A stretch of 64,000 bases of DNA from Hypholoma sublateritium FD-334 SS-4. Lineage: Eukaryota; Basidiomycota; Agaricomycetes; Agaricales; Strophariaceae. Positions 32,860-43,303 of this stretch are shown here, piece after piece; position 1 is the stretch's first letter, and each line of letters opens with the position of its first letter. The DNA lies in the NCBI GenBank assembly GCA_000827495.1, contig KN817519.1, forward strand, positions 264,462-328,461, written 5' to 3'. Below the pieces are notes generated by a model that was given only the letters and a program-made list of their open reading frames with translations, had not been told where the DNA came from and ran no database searches. Made by a program: the position numbers and the translations under genes.

Positions 32860-34303
32860 ATGCTTGCCCACCTGCTTCGATCAGTTCGCAGCCCGTCTCA
32901 CCCCCATCGATTTTCACTCGCCTTCATGTCCACCCCATCCATCGATCTCCCCGAACCCAAGCGACAGAAAATGGCCAAAGTAATAACACCGCCCTCATTT
33001 CTGCACGCAACTGACTCCGTCCCAGGTCATCGGCACCCACAACGGCACCTTCCACTGCGACGAGGCCCTCGCCGTCTTTTTGCTGCGCCAGACCCCCACC
33101 TACCGCGATGCCTGTACGCCCAGCGCCGTCCTCATGCACAAAATCTAACATCCCCCAGCCCTCAAGCGCACGCGCGACCCCGCCGTCCTCGACACCTGCG
33201 ACATCGTCGTCGATGTCGGTGCCGTCTATGATGAGACCAAGCTGCGCTTCGACCACCACCAGCGCGGCTTCACCGAGGTCTTTGGCCACGGCTTCGCGAC
33301 CAAGCTGTCCTCCGCCGGCCTAGTCTACAAGTCAGTGTACCCATATCCCCCATCGCACAGTACTCACCCATCCCAGGCACTTTGGCCAGGAGGTCATCGC
33401 GCACAGGACGCTGCTCCCCGCCGACGACGCCAAGGTCAGCCTCCTCTGGCTGAAGATGTACAGCGTACGCTCTCTTCTCTCTTCCGCGGCCCCGTCTCAC
33501 CGTGCCCCAGGAATTCATCGAGGCGATCGACGGCATCGACAACGGCGTGAGCCAGTACCCCGCGGACATCGCGCCCAAGTACCGCAGCCGCACGGACCTC
33601 TCCAGCCGCGTCGGCGCGCTCAACCCGTGGTGGAACCAGCCCACGGACGCACAGACCGTCGACGTGCGTGCGCCTTTTGCCCGCGCACTCATTTGCTCAC
33701 ACTCCCGCAGGCGCAGTTCGAGAAGGCGTCCGCGCTGACGGGCGCGGAGTTCCTCGGCAAGCTCGACTACTACGCGCAGGCGTGGCTCCCCGCGCGCGAC
33801 CTGCTCGTCGCGTCCATCGCGGCGAGCAAGGCGGGCGTCGACCCCAGCGGGAAGATCATCCTCTTCGAGCAGTTCCTCCCGTGGAAGGTGCGCTCCGCCT
33901 CCCTTCCGCACACACGCCTTGCTAACCGCATGCTATCTGCAGACACACCTCTTCGAGCTCGAGGCGGACGAGGCGGTGGCCGCCGTCGCGCCGAACCAGG
34001 CGGTGTACGTCGTGTACCCCGACGAGATGGGCGGCAACTGGCGCGTGCAGGCGGTGCCGCTCTCGCCGGAGAGCTTCGAGAGCCGCAAGGCGCTGCCGGA
34101 GGCGTGGCGCGGCCTGCGCGACGAGGAGCTCTCCAAGGCGTCGGGCATCGAGGGCGGGATATTCATCCACGCCTCGGGCTTCATCGGCGGTGCGTGTCCC
34201 TGTTTGTAGGTGGTATTCCGCTGGCTGATATAAGGCGGTACTTTCAGGTAACAAGACCAAGGAAGGCGCGCTGAAGATCGCGCAGGCGGCGCTGGCGATG
34301 TGA
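32860..34303 (+). CDS. MYG1: MYG1 family exonuclease (UPF0160)
   Basis: Eight exons with introns at 32980-33025, 33114-33158, 33331-33376, 33465-33510, 33664-33710, 33888-33942 and 34190-34247. The protein has [60 protein letters not shown] and [12 protein letters not shown], all hallmarks of MYG1, a DHH-related phosphoesterase; human MYG1 is a 3'-5' RNA exonuclease of nucleus and mitochondria. Two in-frame ATGs exist: 32860 gives a basic, Arg/Ser/His-rich N-terminus suited to mitochondrial import, and 32926 starts [15 protein letters not shown] with a KRQK basic patch. Both forms may be made. The stop at 34301-34303 is 24 bases before the hairpin cluster. Confidence 0.88.
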
Positions 34304-35396
34304 GGTGCGCGCGCGGAGGAAAAGATGAGATGCGCAATTTGCATCTTACGCACGAATCGTGCGTCGACTTTGCCCAGTCAAACGACTGGGATGATCGTAA
34401 ACGATCATGCACGAGCTGATACAGCTCGAGTCCGCAAATGGCCTGCGGGGTACATACGGCCACCGCCATCGCCTCTTGATGGGTACTCGTTATGCTTTTT
34501 CTTGATCTTTCGTGTGTTACGGATTGATCGCGTGCACAGAGACTGCTTGTTGTTCAAAAGCCAATACATATATCGTTTGTTCATACAAACTGGTTTCGTG
34601 CTGCTTGACAGCGTGATTCAATCCAATACCAGATGAAAAGTAAGCTGTCTGAATGATAGTTCTCGTATAGGTTTCGTGTCAGATTCACAGAGGTCGTAAC
34701 GGAATACCGAGTGGCACGAAACGCAATACCGGCACAGCCATACTGTCTATCACTCGACACCGCAAAGCTTGCAATGGGCATCCAAGCAAGCCTCACGCAC
34801 GCAGCGTGCCGTCCTCATTTCCTGCGGATCCTGTGCTGCCCAAACAGGGCCAGGATTGTCGTCCATCTCATCATTCATGGCCGCGGATTAAACGACGGCA
34901 CACGACGCCTCGGTGACCTACTCACATCGTGAGTACCCTCGCGCCCTCCTCCGCCCTTCCGATTTAGTGCGCAATCAAGGGTACTTAGCATAAGTACCCG
35001 GAGGCGGCGTCGATCGGGGTGGCAGGGCAGAGTCCAGACACATGTGCCCCGCGCATGGTGGGTGGGTCGTCCATTCTGCATTCTGCTGTGCAAGTGCAGC
35101 ATACTACATGTGCGGGGGGCCCTGCTCTAATGGCTCGCCATGCATATGTTCCCTGGGTGCACTTGCGACTCGGAGGCTGCGCCCCCGGGCGATGTCGATC
35201 CAGGCGATCCAGGGATACGATTTTCCGGCGCAGCACGGGCAGGACAAATACTCGACCTGCAGGACTCGCCCTCCTGCGTCTCCCCTAATTGCCCACTCGA
35301 GGGTCCTGTCCTGTTGTTCGTCCGCGCAATCCTATCGGCCGCGCGAATCTGTATCTGTATCTTACTTATTGCGTGAAGCAAAATCAAAACGCACCG
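34304..35396. other. Intergenic region of about 1.1 kb
   Basis: Begins with the hairpin run at 34328-34448 (separate entry). The remainder contains no recognisable gene; short open frames on both strands lack protein-like features. Confidence 0.5.
34328..34448. repeat. Run of six consecutive short inverted repeats (hairpin cluster)
   Basis: Six perfect stems in 121 bases, all different in sequence: AGATGC/GCATCT (34328-34346, loop 7); ACGCACG/CGTGCGT (34348-34364, loop 3); CCCAGTC/GACTGGG (34373-34390, loop 4); ATGATCG/CGATCAT (34391-34408, loop 4); CGAGCTG/CAGCTCG (34412-34428, loop 3); CCGCA/TGCGG (34432-34448, loop 7). Spacers are 1, 8, 0, 3 and 3 bases. It starts 24 bases after the MYG1 stop, so it may lie in its 3' UTR. 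It is visible directly; its function is unknown. Confidence 0.85.
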
Positions 35397-36041
35397 ATGG
35401 CGTTCGCAGAAGCGCAGTACCACCCGTTCCTCTTCGGCGCGATGATGCTCGCGGGCCTCGCGGAGCTCGGCCTCACGGCGTTCCTCATCAGCGCGGGGAA
35501 CGAGAACGGGACGTGGCCGCGGCCGCGGTACCACGCCTTGTGAGTGCCGCTCTTGGGTGTGGAGGGTGGAGGGCTAATGGATGAGGGCAGGCTGATCATG
35601 TTTTGTTTTAACGCGGCGTGGACGACGCTCTTTGCGACTGCGTACATCCTGTTCTATGTCGACGGCGGGCGGTACGTCCTCGCGAACGTCGCGAGCTCGG
35701 TGGTGTGGCTGTTCGTCACCGCCGCTCTGTGGGTGCGTAGACGCGTGCTTTCAGCGCAGTGATATAGCATGCTGACGGTATGTGGCGGGCAGGGCGTGGC
35801 AGCGGGCGTCACGCACGACACACGGACGGGCGGCGACTGCGCGCACTTCGCGACGATATCGCGGTGCAGGCAGTCGCTGACGGTCGAGGCCATCGGGTGG
35901 ACGGAATTCGGCCTCTGCGTGATCGCGCTGGGCGGCACCTGCGCGTGGGTGTGGTCCGAGCGCTGGACGCGGAGGTGGAGCCCAAAGCAGGATGTTGAGG
36001 GCGGCTCGCAGGCGCAGCTGGTGGTGCGGGCGCGGCGGTAG
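35397..36041 (+). CDS. MARVEL-like four-helix membrane protein
   Basis: Three exons: 35397-35539, 35591-35732 and 35793-36041. It starts MAFAEAQYHPFLFGAMMLAG. Four hydrophobic segments (LFGAMMLAGLAELGLTAFLI, NAAWTTLFATAYILFYV, VLANVASSVVWLFVTAALW, FGLCVIALGGTCAWVW) are joined by a short loop with two cysteines (GDCAHF, SRCRQS) before the last helix, and a basic tail. This topology is shared with many basidiomycete MARVEL-type proteins. Function unknown. Confidence 0.6.
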
Positions 36042-36215
36042 ACAGCTATATTTATGTGCCGAGATGCCGGCCAGGGCCGATGCGCCCCGTGTTTATCAGA
36101 TAATTTTGGCGTGGAGAGCGTATAAGTCGATCCCAGGCTCTACTTATGACAGCGGCTGCCTGCCTTGCGCCTGCCAGAACGCACTAGCTCTCTCTCTCTC
36201 CACCCATCCACCACC

Positions 36216-38406
36216 ATGCCCGCCGCGCTCGATGTCAGCGCGAACATCCCGTCGGAGGACTACCTGCGCGCGGAGTGCGATCATCTGCTCGAGGCTGAGG
36301 CGACCGACGCCGGCTCGCAGGACGAACAGCCCACCGATCCGGGTGGCCTCCTCGGGCAAGGGCCCGGCGCCGTCCTCGCGCCCGCAGCACCCGCCGACCC
36401 CGCGGGCAGCCTCGCCGCGCGGCGGCGCAAGGCGTTCCTCATCCGCACGCTCGCGCTGCTCTGCGCGTGCAGCCTGAGCGTCGGGAGCCACTAGTGCGTC
36501 CTCCACCCGGCGCGCCGTGTCAATCTGCGTAACTGACCCCCGCAGCGCCTCGAACATCCTCGGCCCGCTGAAGAGCCGCCTGCAGCGCGAGATGGGCACG
36601 TCACACACCGAGTTCGGCCTGCTGCTCTCCGCGTTCAGCCTGAACAGCACCTGGACGCCGCTCGTCGGCGGCATCCTCGCGAGCCGCCTGGGCACGACGT
36701 TCACGAGCATCCTCGCCACCGGCGTCATCCTCCTAGGTGCGTCCGCCCCGTCTTGCGCCGATTTCCTCTCACGCCTTGAGCAGGGCAGATCTGCCTGCTG
36801 TGCGGCGACATCTGGGGCAACATCCGCCTCATGACGCTCGGCCTCTTCATCTTCGGGCTCGGCGTGAGCCCGCTCGCCGTCGTGCAGGAGACGATTATCG
36901 TGCGCTTCTTCAAGGCGCACGGGCTCGGCGTGTCGATGGCGTTCGGCCTCATCGCGGGCAAGGGCGCGTCGTTCGTCGCCGCGCGCACGTCGTACCCGCT
37001 CACGGAGCGCTTCGGCCCGCGCGCGCCGTTCTACGTCGCGACGGCGCTCGCGAGCCTGTCCGTCGTCGTGAACCTGCTGTACATATTCCTCAGCAAGTGG
37101 CTCATCGACGGCGCGGGCGCGGAGCTCGAGGCGCCGGACATCAGCGAGGAGGCGCGCCGCCGCGTCGCGTTCAATATGACGGAGGCGCAGGCCCTCGAGA
37201 AGGTCGCGGAGAAGCGCAAGGTCCACATCCGGCAAATTACAAAGCTGGGCGATGTATTTTGGGCGTAAGTCATCTGCTCGCTGTCCATGCTGCTGTTTGC
37301 TGATGTGTTGCAGTTATATGGGACTAAACCTGTTTTGCGGCATGATCTGGTCGCCGTTCCAACATCTCGCAGCGTGAGTGCATGTTGCGTGGGCGAGACG
37401 ATCTATGCTTATTTTGAAACCAGTAATATCATCGAAACACGGTATCATTTGAAAGAGCAAGATGCCGCAAATAGCGCGTCCTACTTGTTGGCTGGCCCTA
37501 TTATCCTCTATCCTATTGTGAGTTTCGGTACCGCTCAAAATAGGTTCACCCTCATGACGCCTGTATAGTGCGGATTCCTGGTAGACCGCCGCAAACACAC
37601 GCCGATTGTGATCCAGCTATTATTCCTGTCTTCCTCACTCACGATGTTCGCATATATCTGGTTTTCACTATCGCCAACGTGGACCAAGACTCCAGTCCCA
37701 GCTATATTTTCTTTTGCATTTGGACATGGGTTCTCTCCTCGTGAGTTTTATTCATTATTACTTAGAGCTCCGTTCTAACTGTTCCTATTAGTATTATTGG
37801 TTGTATTGGTCCCTAAAATCGTTTCGTCCAAATACATTTCAACCGCGCTGGGTGCCCATAAGAGCGTATGTCGATGTCGATGTTTGATTTTCTAATTCTT
37901 ACCAAGTTATGTCTACACAGATGGAACAAACCGGTTCAACATTATTCCAAACGCTATCGGGCCTTTTGTTAGATTCCAGCAAACGAGGCGAAAAGCCGAG
38001 TGAAACTACGTTCCAATACCTACTAAACATATTCCTTTTCCTCAATGTGCTTCAATTCAGCACCATTGTGCTACTGACCTACCTTCAATACCGCAAGGAT
38101 TTGACCGCCAAGAAGCACACTCGATCCCAAAGCGGTTCCTTCGGGGCCGCGGACCACCAACTCGACGCGTCGGTCCGCACGTCGCATTCAGCGAATGCCT
38201 CAGAAGATACCCCACTCCTAAGCGACTCTCAATACCTTGCATCTGGAGATGCTGGCGCGCAAGCACGACCGTTAGAGAAGAGTGGCGCAGAAATGCGGCG
38301 TGGGCTATTCATTGCGATGCTGTGTACAACTTTGGTGGTGTCTGCATGGATTTTATTCATGGTCACCGCTTGGTACAAGCTCGGACAGAAGAGGGGAGAG
38401 CATTAA
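36216..38406 (+). CDS. Major facilitator superfamily transporter, MFSD1-like
   Basis: Eight exons with introns at 36494-36545, 36737-36783, 37265-37313, 37374-37423, 37518-37568, 37741-37791 and 37866-37920. The start is the ATG at 36216 (CACCATGCC context). A cytoplasmic N-terminus of about 70 residues precedes twelve predicted helices, e.g. TEFGLLLSAFSLNSTWTPLV, ILASRLGTTFTSILATGVIL, RLMTLGLFIFGLGVSPLAVV, and a C-terminal half with LLFLSSSLTMFAYIWFSLSP and a Ser-rich loop. The pattern is closest to MFSD1-type putative lysosomal/vacuolar transporters. Exons 1-3 are very GC-rich whereas exons 4-8 are AT-richer. Substrate unknown. Confidence 0.75.
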
Positions 38407-38595
38407 ACGACGAGACGTCAATGTAAAGTATCTACATGTGTAAATGTAAATTTGTTATGATCATGGATTTCCGGGCCGGAAAGTCGTCCGGAGATTGCCG
38501 CTGGTACTACACAGTTCTGTTCAGCCCCCCATTCCCTTTTTTGGGGTGGTAGTGTAGGAATTTCCGCCGCCGCGCTCAACAACTCCAAGCAAAAG

Positions 38596-38651
38596 GTATG
38601 TCGCTGCGCTCGCCGTCTGGGGACATTCCAGACTGATATCTCTCATTCTAG
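38596..38651 (+). other. Probable 5' UTR intron of eL15
   Basis: AAAAG|gtatgt at 38596 and ttctag at 38651 are strong splice consensus sites lying just before the eL15 start codon at 38659. A 56-base intron matches local intron size. Confidence 0.6.
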
Positions 38652-38658
38652 CCGCAAG

Positions 38659-39431
38659 ATGGGCGCCTACAAATATATTGGGGAACTCTACAAAAAGAAG
38701 CAGTCGGATGTCCTGCGTTTCCTCCTCCGCGTTCGGTGTGTGCAGCCCCGCCATCTCCAGGCGATGCTTTGGTCTTACCGGTGACTGCTAGGTGCTGGGA
38801 GTACCGTCAACTAGACGTTGTCCACCGCGCGTCCCGCCCCTCGCGCCCCGACAAGGCCCGCCGCCTCGGCTACAAGGCCAAGCAGGGCTACGTCGTCTAC
38901 CGCATCCGCGTCCGCCGCGGTAACCGCAAGAAGCCCGTCCCCAAGGGTGCCACCTACGGAAAGCCCGTCCGCCAGGGTGTCAACCACCTCAAGTTCCAGC
39001 GCGGCCTGAGGAGCACCGCCGAGGAGCGTGTTGGAAAGCGATGCGGCAATCTGCGGGTGCTGAACTCGTACTGGGTCAACCAGGACGGTGTGTACAAGTA
39101 CTACGAGGTTATCTTGGTCGACCCCAACCACAAGGCCGTGAGTATTTGTTGGGATTGTGATTTTGGTGTCCAATTAAATGTGCATGTAGATCCGCCGTGA
39201 CGCCAGGATCAACTGGATCGTCAACCCCGTTCACAAGCGTCGCGAGGCCCGTGGACTCACCAGCATTGGAAAGCAGGTCCGTGTTACAACGGTCGAGATG
39301 CTGGACATATTCTCATCGTTTTTCCATCTTTTCAGAACCGTGGTCTTGGAAAAGGTCATCGCTTCAACCACACTCCTGCTCGCTCCACCTGGAAAAAGCA
39401 CAACACTCTGTCCCTGCCCAGATACCGTTGA
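38659..39431 (+). CDS. RPL15: 60S ribosomal protein L15 (eL15)
   Basis: Four exons: 38659-38735, 38792-39137, 39190-39276 and 39336-39431. It starts [20 protein letters not shown], continues [60 protein letters not shown] and [20 protein letters not shown], and ends NTLSLPRYR. About 202 residues, highly conserved throughout. Confidence 0.95.
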
Positions 39432-39773
39432 TCGTTTCCAGTTATCCTTTGTTTTTACTATTACATGTCACACCATGCTATACAGCCCCATGCCCTGTAT
39501 GCCAACCACTTTGCAAAGTCATGAACTGTTCCAAGGCTCTATGTGCACGCACCGGCTTGAGGAATATCTGAGTAACTGCTTGCACTCTGTCTTGCTCTGT
39601 TCTTTGTAAAACGTAATACTCAACTTCCGACGCAGTTGATATACAGGGTCTTGACATGGCTGTTCAGCCAAGCAATCGCTTGCCGACAGACGCCAAGGCT
39701 TTAATATACCGAGCCCCTCATAAGGCTTGCACTTGCTAAGCACTATCCGTGGATAGGCCCCCATTCTTTCTCA

Positions 39774-41692
39774 ATGACCAAGACTTGCTGTGCGCTTACT
39801 CTGGGCTTCTTGTTTACCGTCTTCTTTACTTCGGGGTCGAGCCATGCGATGCTTAATCCTTGGTGGTCAGAACCTCATACAACTGCGTCGACAAGTCCCA
39901 TGGTTCTAGAATCGCGCGACTCGGTCGAGCGGAATGCCAATGGTTCCGCGTTCATCTGGCTGCCCAACGACGATTATTCTGGAAATACATTTTATGAGTG
40001 AGCACCTTCGTCGAAGGAGTACTCATCGCGTTGCTCTATGGCCATAAATCGATGATCCCCCCTCCCTTTTTGCAGTCGCTGGACCTTCTGGGACCAAGCT
40101 GACCCAACGAAGTAGCTTTATTTCTATTTTTGGGTCGACCACCCACTGATCCGTATAAAATGTAGCGGACATGTCAAGTGGGTAACGTCCCGACAATTGT
40201 TCTCTGCGTAGCTGTTTGACGATTCCCGGTGGGACACAGTTATGTTAACAGATCCACTGCCTTTGAAGAACGTCTGGTTTATGTCCAGGATGATGGTCGG
40301 ATCATCATGAAAGCGGATGACACAACGCGCTTGGATAAAGGGACTTTTCGGAAAAGGTTAGTTGGCGCGGGGAACTTCAATTGAACCGTGCGTTGACGTT
40401 ATCGAATTAGCGTTCGTATTGAAAGTGTGACCAAGTACGACGGCGGCTTATTTATCTTGGATTTGAACCAAGCACCATGGGGTTGCGGTGCGTTGTCTTC
40501 AATTTACCTGTAAAATATACCGACAGTTGTCAATCAGCGGTATGGCCTGCATTTTGGACGTATGGAAACCATTGGCCGAATGTTTGAAGCCCCACATTTT
40601 TCTGATTTTCGTATATAACCACTCACAACCACTCACCATCATCTTACAGAACGGAGAGATCGATGTTATCGAAGGCGTGCACGATAATGAACATAACCAA
40701 ATCGCATTTCACACTGCAGATGGTATATTTTTGTGATTCGCTTTATGCTGAATCAAAAGCTAAATTAATACATAGGATGCAAGTTGAATTCAAATGTCAG
40801 CTTCACTGGCACCACCCAAAAGGCGAGTAAATCTTCAAGCGTTCGAGGATGACCTTCAACTTCATATTGTACCGTATAACATAGGTAGCATCTACTGGTC
40901 AGAACCAAACAGATTGCAATGGCCTGATCAACGATAACTCTGGCTGTGGCATAACCGAGTGGAGCAGAGCTTCATACGGGCCGTATTTCGATCGGCAGGG
41001 CGGCGGTATCTTTGCGATGAAGTGGGATGAAAATGATATTTCAGTTTGTGTGTGTGTTCAATCTCCACGGTGCCAGGATCTTACGTCTAAGATTTCCAGG
41101 GTCCTTTTTTCGAGCGGCAATCCCTTCGGATGTTACAGCGGGGAGCCCTGCCCCATCAACGTGGGGTCTACCGTCTGCAAAATTAGATTCTTCTCTGTGT
41201 GATATTGAAAGGTTCTTTTCCAATCATTCGATTGTCTTTGGTTCGTGCTATTTTACACAATACCCTGACGATGCCAAAAGTCTAAGTAATATCACCTCAG
41301 ACATCACATTTTGTGGTAAGCACGCACCGCTTACTGAATTATTATGCGCACGTTTCCAAGACTCCTGTAGGCGATTGGGCAGGGAACACATACGCTACAA
41401 GTCTGTGCCCCGGAACATGTGAGGAACGCTTAATGGAGCCCTCAAACTTCGCGGTGAGTACTAAGGTTAACTTCTCCAATCAATAACCAATAATTTAACT
41501 GTTGGACAGAATGCTACATGGAGTATAAACTCGCTGAAAGTATACAAAAAGCAAAATCTTGCAGGCCAATCTCCACTAAGTTCCTCAGCATCGTACACTT
41601 CCCACCACGAAATCCGTTGCATGTTAGGCGTATTGTTATTCATGCCTCTGATCCCCTATATCTTGTCGCTAGGCATCCACGATCTACTCTAG
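39774..41692 (+). CDS. GH16 endo-beta-1,3(4)-glucanase, probably GPI-anchored
   Basis: Laminarinase-type glycoside hydrolase acting on mixed or beta-1,3-glucans of cell walls. About 12 exons. A signal peptide region (MTKTCCALTLGFLFTVFFTS) leads to the jelly roll: FIWLPNDDYSGNTFYDRWTF, NGHVNYVNRSTAFEERLVYV, KYDGGLFILDLNQAPWGCAV, the catalytic NGEIDVIEGVHDNEHNQIAF (both glutamates and the aspartate present), GCGITEWSRASYGPYFDRQG, and SFFRAAIPSDVTAGSPAPST. The TGG codon before SFFRAA spans an intron whose donor is gtgtgt at 41048. The C-terminus (CMLGVLLFMPLIPYILSLGI) is hydrophobic and suits a GPI signal. It stops 42 bases from the SurE stop codon, tail to tail. Confidence 0.85.
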
Positions 41693-41734
41693 AATCTAGA
41701 TGAAGAGGGTGTATATAAATTCAAACCATCCCAT

Positions 41735-43151
41735 TCAAAGCTTCATCTTCCACAGCAGTGTGTCAGGATCAGGAGCCACGTCGCCGTGCGGTTCGCCAAA
41801 GGTAGCCCTCAGAGGAGTGACGCTGACCATTCCGTGGTGGATTGCCCAGCCGTCGGAGCCGACTGGGAGCGTGTCTGGCAGCGGTGTGATGAGACCCTTC
41901 ATCTCGGGTCCCCATTTGAAGACTAGATCCCCTGTGTCATTTTTGCCTGGGCCAAGTCTGGAGGCGCCGGGGTTCTGATCCAGCACTGCAGCAGGTGCTT
42001 CCGCCGTAGGCAGAGGGGCGTTCGAGGTGCGTCCAGATATATTCTTGAAGAGGCGGCCATACGAGTTACGCCATATCCGAGTCCAGGCAATCTTGAGGCC
42101 TTCCTCGGAGAGAATCTCTGCGATGAGGGGGATGTTGACATTATAAAGATCAATTTCGCCATCTCGCAAGCCGCATTCGTCTTCGTCCCAGTTATTCCAC
42201 AGATGGTTGATAATGCGGCATCCAAGATCATGCGCGGGTTCGAAATATGAGATTGGAGTCGGATGCTCGACTGTCCCGTAAGAGAGCGCAATGGCTCGCT
42301 TCTTCGAAAGTGCTGCCGACATTGCAGCTCCAATAGTACCAGAGGACAGTGCAAATGCAGCTGGAAATAGATGGTGTTCAACTTGTTTGGATCCGACTCA
42401 ACGTGAAATGAACCAACCGGATGTGTTGCGACCTAAATTAGGACCGGATATCTGTGGAACCGTATAATGAGCCAAGGTAAAAAGATTAAGAAGGGAGAAG
42501 CGTAGTTACCACAAGGTCTATTTCATCCATGTATAGATTATGCAGGGCAACGTTTGCACAAGTTGCTGGGGTCTATGGACATTATGGTTAGGCAGGAGTA
42601 AGTGATTAAGAGTGAACCATACACACACTATCCAAAAGTATCCATTCGGCCTGTGCCACACTTTAGACTCGGAGCCACTTAACGTCTCCGAGTAGCAGAC
42701 TCACGATTTCGCCGTCCTGCAACGGTCGCGATCGAGCTGTGGTTTCGCCGCTTCCGTCTACTTTTGGGTAAAAGTATTGCCCTATCGTCAGTTCCTTGAT
42801 ATGATATGCCTTGCCTATGTATTAGTGCAATATGGTCAATTGACTGTGAATTCTTGTCCGCAATTTCAGATAGACTGACCGATCCAAGACTTCTGGGAGC
42901 TAGGCAGAACAACTTTGACATCCCAGCCTTATACAAGCGCAACGTATCAGTCTCGTAGGCAAGCGGTGCTTGCGTTGAAGTCCTTGTTTACCAAGATGCT
43001 CCGTCAAATGACGATACAAGCCCAAGATGTAAGGTGATTCGTGCAGATTAGGAGGGCCATCATCGTTCTTGCAACAACGAGTCAGCTGTCAATATTGATG
43101 TGTTTGTAGCCAGCATACAGTTAGAAGGACTCTTGGTTTGGTGCTTGACAT
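41735..43151 (-). CDS. SurE family 5'/3'-nucleotidase (survival protein)
   Basis: SurE-type metal-dependent phosphatase for nucleoside monophosphates. Seven exons on the minus strand. The first encodes MSSTKPRVLLT and, across an intron, NDDGPPNLHESPY, giving the metal-binding Asp-Asp. Next come GWDVKVVLPSSQKSWIGKAY, DGEIAEWILLDSTPATCANV, DEIDLVISGPNLGRNTSAAF (the SG-N-G motif) and ALSSGTIGAAMSAALSKKRA, then LSYGTVEHPTPISYFEPAHD and NVNIPLIAEILSEEGLKIAW. All junctions keep frame, so the gene appears intact. Length is about 330 residues, longer than bacterial SurE as usual in fungi. It is head to head with the RasGEF gene, 152 bases apart. Confidence 0.85.
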
Positions 43152-43303
43152 AGATGGTGATCGTTGAGGTTGAAGTACCGATATGGGCCAGGCACAGGGG
43201 GCCCGGGGAGTCCGAGTGACCGTGGCACTGGTCCACCGGCGACTCTGCAGAAGTACGCCGCTCTCATCATCACCACCACCTCTGGCCCGCGACACCAGGC
43301 GAA

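Noticed and set aside
36144..37235. Minus-strand open frame of 363 codons across the MFS gene
   Set aside because: Arg/Ala/Glu-rich shadow of GC-rich transmembrane codons, ignores clear plus-strand splice sites.
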